From: Planctomycetaceae bacterium
GTDB lineage: Bacteria > Planctomycetota > Planctomycetia > Pirellulales > Pirellulaceae
Reading direction: 5' to 3'
Assembly: GCA_002702965.1 (NCBI GenBank)
Contig: PADE01000288.1
Span: 1 to 9,690 of the forward strand
Length of the DNA: 9,690 nt
Positions 1-6,100 of the stretch are shown here, piece after piece. The notes under the pieces are model-generated. The model worked only from the letters and a program-made list of their open reading frames with translations. It searched no databases and had not been told where the DNA came from. A program made the position numbers and the translations under genes. Each line of letters starts with the position of its first letter. Within the stretch, counting starts at the first letter, position 1.

Positions 1-867
1 GCACGCGCAGGTGCTCGCCATGCACAGCGTCCACCCGAGGATCACGCAGGCCACTGTGAGCGCCGCCGCTCCAGCAGCGAACTGATAGCGTGCTTTCCAG
101 ACACACAGCATTGAGATTAAGCCTGTTGCTGTGGAAATTGCGACGAGTGGAAGCGATTTGCTGAGGAATCCTGTCCACAGTTCAGATGCGTAATTCGCCA
201 CGATGACTAATCCGAGGGTTGAGAACGCGCCCAGAATCACTCCCATGGTCAGAGCCCGGCGTCTCCAGACCGCCGTGAGTTCGGCGTCGTTGTCGGCCAT
301 GGCTTCGCACGACATGAAGAGGGCTGAAATGTAGGAGCACAGACCAACTGCGTAGAACGAACAGAAAACCGACAACGGGGTGATCCATCCAGTCAGATAA
401 TCGCCGTGGAATTTTCCATTTACGTCTACCTTATCAAGCCCTCCGGCGATCGCTCCGGCACAGGCACCGAAAAAGAAGGGCGTGCTGGTCGATGCGAACG
501 CAAAGACGACTCCGAATATGGCCTGCTGTCGGACGGCTCCGGCTGCATACGCGCGGAAGGCGAATCCAACGCTGCGCGCGAAAATTCCCAGTAGCGCCAG
601 TAGCAGGGGAATCCAGAGCGCACGAGACAACGCTGCAAATACGACCGGAAAGGCGCTGAACATCAACACGATCGCAAAGATCAGCCAGACGTGATTCACT
701 TCCCACACCGGACCGATAGCGCGGTACAGTAGATCGCGTTCTTTCTTCGAAGAACGCATCGCTGTGTTGAATTCCCAGACACCCGCGCCAAAGTCGGCGC
801 CGCCCAGAATGGCGTAGAGGGTGATGGCAACCAGCAGGATTCCGCATACCATCAGCTCAGGCGTCAT
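1..867 (-). CDS. cydB: Cytochrome bd quinol oxidase subunit II, CydB (3' end beyond window)
   Basis: Membrane subunit of cytochrome bd oxidase, which pairs with CydA to oxidise quinol and reduce oxygen to water in the cytoplasmic membrane. I translated 289 codons from the ATG at 865-867 to the window edge with no stop; usual length is about 335-380 residues, so the C-terminus is missing. It begins MTPELMVCGILLVAITLYAI, followed by GGADFGAG (residues 22-29) and the subunit II signature GPVWEVNHVW (52-61). Long hydrophobic helices follow, roughly at 62-80, 84-100, 115-135, 160-182, 207-225 and 240-256. The start is chosen because it overlaps the end of cydA by 11 bases and a GGAG lies seven bases before the ATG (plus-strand 875-878). 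This implies translational coupling within a cydAB operon. No internal break is visible. Assignment is firm; only the C-terminus is unseen. Confidence 0.96.
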   Translation of the reverse strand, partial: MTPELMVCGILLVAITLYAILGGADFGAGVWEFNTAMRSSKKERDLLYRAIGPVWEVNHVWLIFAIVLMFSAFPVVFAALSRALWIPLLLALLGIFARSVGFAFRAYAAGAVRQQAIFGVVFAFASTSTPFFFGACAGAIAGGLDKVDVNGKFHGDYLTGWITPLSVFCSFYAVGLCSYISALFMSCEAMADNDAELTAVWRRRALTMGVILGAFSTLGLVIVANYASELWTGFLSKSLPLVAISTATGLISMLCVWKARYQFAAGAAALTVACVILGWTLCMASTCAC

Positions 868-2170
868 GGCTCGGCTCCGGCATAGGAATCCGTGACAGGA
901 TTTGGAGCGTCACCACGGTTCCTACAACAAGACCCGCATAGATAGCCACCGTCACGATGAACAAAGGAACGACTCCGGGAGCTTCAGTGACCGCATCAGA
1001 CGTGCGCATGACGCCGTGAACAATCCACGGCTGTCGTCCGACTTCCGTGACAATCCAGCCGGCTTCGAGTGCGACGATCGACAACGGGCCGGCCGCGACT
1101 ATCACCCAAAGCAGCCACCGGTCGTCTTCGATCGGCTTCTTCTTCCAGACCCGCCAGAAAGTCAATAAGCCCAGTCCCATGAGCATCGTGCCGATGCCCA
1201 CCATTGTCTGAAACGCGAAGTGGACGACAGCGACGGGCGGCAGGTCTTCGTCGGGGAATTCGTTCAGCCCGCGGACAGTCGCGGTCGGGTCGTTGAACGC
1301 GATCATTGACAAGCCACCAGGAATTTCGATCGCCATGGTCGTCTCGCGTGTTTCCATGTTAGGAATCCCGCCGATCCGCAGTGGAGCCCAGTCCGTCGTT
1401 TCGAAATGTCCTTCCATCGCAGCCAGCTTGATTGGCTGGTACTTTGCCACCATGTGACCTACTTCGTGACCAACTGGTCCCTGAAGCATCGCTGCGATGA
1501 TCCCCATCCCAAGCCCCATGGCCAGCGCGCGGCGGTTGTACTCGGAATTTCGACCTTTGAGTGTTTCGAATGCGTAGTAAGCGGCAACCATGAATCCGGT
1601 GACCATCAACGCCGCGACGATCATGTGAGCGGCCTGAGCCGGCATGCCGGGATTAAACAGGGCGGTCATCGGATCGGCGTCGACAACACGGCCGTCCTTG
1701 AGTTCAAAGCCGGTCGGCACGTTCATCCAGGCGTTCGCAGCGACGACGAATGTTCCGCCGGCCAGTCCTGATAGTGCGATTGGAAACGCCGTAAACCAGT
1801 GGACTCGAGGTGGCAGGCGATCCCATGTGTAGAGGTAGATTCCGACGAAGATCGCCTCGAGAAAGAACGCGAAGCCTTCGAGAACGAAGGGCAGGCCGAT
1901 GACGGCGCCGTACGTGCCCATGAACTCTGGCCACAGCAGGCCGAGTTCAAACGACAGCACAGTTCCGGAAACGGCACCGACGGCAAACAAAACACCGAAC
2001 GTTTTTGACCACCGCTTCCCGAGCGTCCGCCAAAGTTCATCACCAGTCTTCAGAAAACGCCACTCGACGAAGATCAGCAGCAGGGGCAGACCGATTCCGA
2101 AGCACGCAAAAATGATATGCGTGCCGAGAGTCAGCGCCATCTGCAATCGGGCAGCAAAAAATTCGCTCAT
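857..2170 (-). CDS. cydA: Cytochrome bd quinol oxidase subunit I, CydA (short Q-loop, CIO-like)
   Basis: Catalytic heme-bearing subunit of cytochrome bd oxidase, 437 residues. It has RLQMALT followed by H18 (equivalent of E. coli heme b595 ligand H19), E98 and E105 in LEGFAFFLEA (proton path and heme region), H182 and M323 (heme b558 ligands), K248 and E253 in the quinol loop (KLAAMEGHFET), and the hallmark GWIVTEVGRQPW (371-382). The hydrophobic helices alternate as expected. E. coli CydA is about 520 residues. The shortfall falls after the K/E pair, so this is the short Q-loop type typical of cyanide-insensitive oxidase (CioA-like) proteins; cyanide resistance itself is only inferred. The start at 2170 has a GAGGA nine bases upstream. 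It is the first gene of the operon and is overlapped by cydB. No heme ligand is missing, so it is probably functional. Oxygen-responsive control would be expected, but I see no clear FNR-type site. Confidence 0.97.
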   Translation of the reverse strand: MSEFFAARLQMALTLGTHIIFACFGIGLPLLLIFVEWRFLKTGDELWRTLGKRWSKTFGVLFAVGAVSGTVLSFELGLLWPEFMGTYGAVIGLPFVLEGFAFFLEAIFVGIYLYTWDRLPPRVHWFTAFPIALSGLAGGTFVVAANAWMNVPTGFELKDGRVVDADPMTALFNPGMPAQAAHMIVAALMVTGFMVAAYYAFETLKGRNSEYNRRALAMGLGMGIIAAMLQGPVGHEVGHMVAKYQPIKLAAMEGHFETTDWAPLRIGGIPNMETRETTMAIEIPGGLSMIAFNDPTATVRGLNEFPDEDLPPVAVVHFAFQTMVGIGTMLMGLGLLTFWRVWKKKPIEDDRWLLWVIVAAGPLSIVALEAGWIVTEVGRQPWIVHGVMRTSDAVTEAPGVVPLFIVTVAIYAGLVVGTVVTLQILSRIPMPEPSHDA

Positions 2171-2179
2171 GCACGGAGT

Positions 2180-2184
2180 TCCTC
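2180..2184 (-). promoter_or_regulatory. Ribosome binding site of cydA
   Basis: On the minus strand this reads GAGGA, nine bases ahead of the cydA ATG. It supports the start at 2170, which is also where homology to other CydA N-termini (the RLQMALT region) begins. An A/T-rich patch just upstream (plus-strand 2191-2202) could hold a -10 element, but I cannot assign a convincing promoter. Confidence 0.6.
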
Positions 2185-2739
2185 ACGGCAAAAATTTTAA
2201 TTGGAAGTTCAGCGGCGCCGATTTTGCCAGTTTAACTGACATGTGAGGAGCGGGTGAGATGTTGGACATTTCGTCAGAAGGCAAACCACCGAATTCAACT
2301 TTCTCGGTCGGGACTTTGAGTGATGACGATCGCTTGGTGAACGCCAAAGGCAATTCTTAGCTGTAGAAGCTAAGAACCTACCGGATGGCGATGCGATAGG
2401 ACAGTGAGTCGACTTGGTCAGATCTGTTTCGCAACCTGCGGGAGAGCCGAAAACTCAATTGCTGAAAAATTCCCGGTGAAAGGATGTTTGTTTTTGGCTC
2501 GGTAACCTTTTGATTTTCAGTCACAATCCTATTGGTAGACGCCGGTTAGAAAACGTAGCGCCGGGCGGTCGAAAAGCGTAGCGCTGTGGTTGTGAAGTGG
2601 GGACCGATGTGGTGGTTTTTGTCGGTCCGGCGAGGTCGTAGGGTCAAAAAACTCCGCCGACGGTTACAATGCAGGCGATTCTTGCACGTCTGAAATCTGA
2701 AACAGCGTAATCTCAGCCGGTTGATCCTTCGCCAATCTG
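2185..2739. other. Gene-free stretch upstream of cydA
   Basis: No ORF here has recognisable protein features; the one short minus-strand frame (2546-2743) is arginine-rich and looks like a chance frame or the continuation of a decayed element. Visible structure is limited. There is a short interrupted palindrome CAGTTTAACTG near 2228-2238 close to the cydA start, a 9-bp hairpin (listed separately), and a direct repeat of CGTAGCGC at 2554-2561 and 2577-2584. The stretch presumably holds the cydAB promoter, which I could not locate. I see no tRNA or complete mobile element. Confidence 0.5.
2354..2376. repeat. Perfect 9-bp inverted repeat (hairpin)
   Basis: TTCTTAGCT is followed by a five-base loop GTAGA and AGCTAAGAA, a perfect 9-bp stem. 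No T-tract follows on either strand, so it is not an ordinary terminator. It lies about 185 bases upstream of cydA and could be an operator or an RNA hairpin. The right arm AGCTAAGAA recurs at 2892-2900, directly before the structured region that precedes the large secreted-protein gene. Confidence 0.6.
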
Positions 2740-2850
2740 TCACAGCGGATCCACCGCCTCCCCCGGATCACTCGCAGCCAGCCCGCGTCTGGACTTCGGC
2801 GTGAGCCCGAACTGTGCCAGCAGGCTGCGGAAGTGCCCACACATATCATA
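2740..2850 (-). pseudogene. Relic of P27-family phage terminase small subunit (C-terminal end only)
   Basis: One minus-strand frame reads YDMCGHFRSLLAQFGLTPKS and continues RRGLAASDPGEAVDPL to a TGA at 2740-2742. The element 'helix, then L..FGLTP.(S/A)R' is the typical C-terminal end of P27-type small terminase subunits, the phage DNA-packaging recognition protein (established family knowledge recalled from motif shape). Upstream, this frame soon hits a stop near 2920 and has no start matching a full 130-160 residue protein. Another frame (HADCVGNYCDA, about 2853-2885) looks vaguely like the preceding part, which would imply a frameshift. No large-terminase or capsid genes are nearby. Only about 25 residues are really diagnostic, so a chance resemblance cannot be excluded. 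Confidence 0.4.
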
Positions 2851-2867
2851 ACGGCGTCGCAATAGTT

Positions 2868-2882
2868 GCCGACGCAGTCGGC
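2868..2882. repeat. Short perfect hairpin GCCGAC-GCA-GTCGGC
   Basis: A 6-bp perfect inverted repeat with a 3-base loop. An alternative pairing of GCGTCG (2854-2859) with CGACGC (2870-2875) excludes it. It lies just before the structured leader region. Because it also falls in the decayed terminase relic it may be accidental. Confidence 0.35.
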
Positions 2883-2902
2883 ATGGTTTCGAGCTAAGAA
2901 AG

Positions 2903-3055
2903 CAGAGGTCCAATCAGGTGGCCAATAAGGTCCATTCGCGGGTCCAATTAGAAAATCGCGTTGTCGTAAACCCCGGTAAAAACGTGGTTTGCGAATGGGC
3001 CTCTGGAAGCCCGCCGCCTCCACTTGGCACCGTCTGTGACAGGCGGTGCCTTTTT
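2903..3055 (+). promoter_or_regulatory. Candidate structured RNA (leader switch or small RNA) ending in an intrinsic terminator
   Basis: Several helices can be drawn by eye on the plus strand. Helix A pairs 2903-2912 with 2996-3005 (10 bp, one G-U). Helix B pairs 2929-2939 with 2991-3001 (11 bp, one G-U) and excludes the inner part of A. A hairpin at 2968-2990 (AAACC/GGTTT plus CG/CG, loop GTAAAAA) abuts helix B. Segment 2917-2925 (GGTGGCCAA) can pair with 3024-3031 (TTGGCACC) with one bulge, which would capture the 5' arm of the terminator at 3026-3050. A terminator fold and an antiterminator fold are therefore both possible, as in riboswitches and attenuators. The region ends 88 bases before the 1645-residue gene. 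It matches no riboswitch class I can recognise. It could instead be an independent small RNA of about 150 nt. No promoter was identified and no covariation has been tested. Confidence 0.4.
3026..3055 (+). terminator. Intrinsic (Rho-independent) terminator
   Basis: GGCACCG (3026-3032) pairs with CGGTGCC (3044-3050). The stem continues through a T-G wobble and CTG/CAG to a three-base loop, giving 11 pairs, and TTTTT follows at 3051-3055. The T-tract shows it acts on plus-strand transcripts. No intact plus-strand gene lies upstream in the window. It therefore ends either a small RNA or the leader of the gene at 3144. Confidence 0.85.
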
Positions 3056-3143
3056 GCGTCAAAACGACTTGAGATCGATTACGGCCGTCCGATTGAACAG
3101 ATCATCGCCTGAACGATCGGCTTCGAAATAATACAGCAAAAAG

Positions 3144-6100
3144 ATGATTGAAATGCAAACTTGCGCGATGCGACTCGTTTTGCTGATGACAGTTTCTGTC
3201 GGATCTACGGCGTTGGCGGATGACTTTCTGTCGTCAGTGCAGTTTCGCACTTCACGACCGCTGGAATACTACGATTTTCGGCGAGTCCTGGCGACAAATG
3301 CGATCCGGCCGGAGTTCAAACCTGTGTTTCCGGACGCACTGAACGCCGTATCCGATTTCAATCCCGGCACGCCGGTACTTGGCGACAGTTTTGCGAATCT
3401 CACATTCCAGGATCCGAAGGCAACTGCGCAGGTCACGACACGAGTGCTGGATTCGAAGGGCCGGGAATTGAGCAAAGTCGTGACCGTCCCGATTTCCGTC
3501 GATAACGACGCGAAGGCCCGCGTGCTGTACCGCGTGCCCCGCGCGGGTGAGCGATTGGTGCTGGAAGCTGCCGTCAAAGCGGGCGATCAGACGGACTTGA
3601 TTCGCTGGCCGATCCAAGTGCCGTATCCTCATCGCTTTTATCTCGACCGTAATCGACGCTGGGAAGGTGATGCACCATTGGGCGCGACGTTGCGATTTCA
3701 TCTCGATGAAGAACTCATCAAACAAGCCAAGGTGACATTGCGGCTGGTCGACAGCAAGAGCAGTAAAGTCCTGGCGTCTGCCACGATCGAAGAGCTGCAA
3801 CCGGACAAACACATCATCTTCTGCAAATTGGCGACGCAAGCATTGAAACCGGGGAAATACTTGGTCGTGGCAGAATTGAACGTCGGCGATAGAAAGTCGG
3901 TGAGCCGGCAGTCGCTCGTGGTCCGCAAGCCGCCGCGTCCAAGAGTGGTGAGGGTCCCGCTGCGAGTCGAAGAGGTGGCCCGGCTTGAGCGGGAATCCGC
4001 GATGGTGTCCGGCGGGATTCCGTTCGCGGACGGAACGCTGCGCGTGGAAGATGCAGACCGCGTCCGCGTGCTGGATGCGTCAGGGAAGATGCTGCCCGCT
4101 CAGAGTCGTGTTCTGGCGACCTGGGGTCCGTCGTGCCAGTGGGTGCGGTCGCTGTTTGTCACGACCAGCGTGACGACGAAACCGGAGCGAACGACGGAGT
4201 TGGAACTCCAAGTCGGCCCCGATGTGGAAACGATACCGGTGGCACAACCCATCGGTGTCCAGGACATCAGCCCGACGCATGAGCGAGGAAAATCAAAGGA
4301 CAACCCCTCGCTGGCGCGTCGGGCTAGCGTCATCGCCCACACGGACGGTCGAGTCGTGGTGGACACGGGTCGATTGCGGTTCGAGAGCCGCGTGGGTGGC
4401 GGTTTGTTCCACCAGTTTTGGCTCGACGGCAAACCGATGCTGCGGTCTCCGGGGAAGTGCCGGATTATGTACATTCCTCGCTTCAGCACCCAGGCCGGCC
4501 TATTGACCTCGAAGGGATCGGGCTCGGCTACGGTTGATCCAATTGAACCCGGCCTGTCGGCCATTGCCCTGCCACCGCTTTTGGATTTTCGACCGGGCAT
4601 ACCGCAGAAAGGGAAGGAAGCCGACTGGCTCAAGAGCGGCGAAGGCTGGTACAAGTTCGACACGCGCGGGCTTGTCTGGGCCCGGCAGCAGCGAATTGCG
4701 GGAGTCGATCTTGCGGACCTCAAAGCGGGATGCTATCGCGCGACGATCGACGTGTCGGAGACGTTAGCGAGCATTCGCGAGACGTGGTTGCGTGCCAAGG
4801 CGGGCAGCAAGGATGCGATCACGGTTTGGATCGATGGGAAGCAGCTACCTGAAGAATACGTTGTCGACGGTCCGCATTCATTGCGAATCCCGCTGGGAGG
4901 CCGCTTGACGCCGGGTGCTCATCAACTGGCGATCATGGTACGCGCCGGTACGACGGGCCGCGATGCGTCGGCGGGACTCAGCTCGCCTGTTTCCATTCGT
5001 GTGCCGGAGAGCCTGCCAACTTCGACTCTGGCCAAACTGCGGGCCGAGGCCAGGAATGTGTCGGAAACTTTGTGGGGCCGCACAACGCAGATTGAAATTG
5101 TGGAGGCAGGCCCGTTGCGCGCGGAGATTTGTCTGCGCGGATTTTTCGGTCCGGACAATGAACAGGCCGAGCGCGTGGTCAGAATCGTGGCCCAACACGG
5201 CCGGCCAGATCTCGATGTGTCCGTGACCTGGGTCAACCGTCGCGATACAGAACAGTTCGTGATCGGTAATCTCGCGTTGGTTTTTCCGCTTCGCCACGGC
5301 GAGGAGGCAACCATCGACGTCGATGCAAAACCGCTAAACTTGAAACCGGGCAAGCATGTTTGGCAGCACGGTTCGCGTTCGTGTTTGGTGTTTAACCGCG
5401 ATGGGTTACGGTTAAACGAGGGCTCCCGATGGAGCGGATGGGCTGACGCTGGCGGGGTGATGTTGGCACTGCGGAAACACTGGCAGAACTTCCCGACCGG
5501 ATTCGAGTTGAACGGAGAAGGCGATGCCTTGCTCCATCTTTGGGACGGCGGCGGCCAGCGGTGTCTTGACATCAGCTCATCACGTGCACCGGAACGTTGG
5601 AATCGTCGGCCGACACGACTGGGCATTGCCAAAACCTACCGTCTGGGGCTGCGGCTGCATGGCAACCAAAGTCGCCGTCTCGCTCCGCGAGACGAAGATT
5701 CTGCCAGGCAATTACAGCAGCCGCTGCGGCTGGTGGCCGACCCTAAGTGGGTTTGCGACAGTCTGGCGTTCGGCCCGCTGTATCCCTTCAACCCCGAACG
5801 CTTCCCACACTGCGAACGTGCCTTTCATGACCTGTTCGAAGGCGTCGAGTTGCAGCAGCGCATCTACAACATCTACGGCGCGATGGACTATGGCGACTTC
5901 CATTCGCAATGGAGTCGTCGCAATCCCGCGGACGACGCCAACGTGCCCTATCGTCAGGGCTGGGACTGGTACCGCTACTGGTTAAACAACGAATCCACGG
6001 GCAGCTCGACCACGATTCACTTGTGGATGCAATATGCGCGCACAATGCAACGACGTTACTTCGATCTGGCGGCCGACCGCACCCGGCACTTGATGGATGT

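Noticed and set aside
434..847. Long minus-strand frame of 137 codons in the cydB region
   Set aside because: It is arginine/serine-rich and out of frame with the clear CydB translation that covers the same bases; a shadow frame.
2528..2600. TTGGTAGACGC resembling a tRNA D-arm
   Set aside because: No matching acceptor stem, anticodon arm or T-arm (no GGTTCGA) could be found around it.
2546..2743. 65-codon minus-strand ORF next to the terminase relic
   Set aside because: Very Arg/Phe-rich with no motif, and no ribosome site; probably non-coding or decayed sequence.
2918..3112. 64-codon plus-strand ORF across the leader and terminator
   Set aside because: It reads through the terminator hairpin, has no good ribosome site and no protein-like composition; the bases are better explained as structured RNA.
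3129..3134. TAATAC as a -10 box giving a nearly leaderless mRNA for the large gene
   Set aside because: No -35 at a suitable distance and hexamers like this are expected by chance; recorded because the gene lacks a Shine-Dalgarno.
3252..3839. 195-codon minus-strand frame opposite the start of the large gene
   Set aside because: Wholly antisense to a protein with signal peptide and domain structure, and without motifs or a ribosome site of its own.
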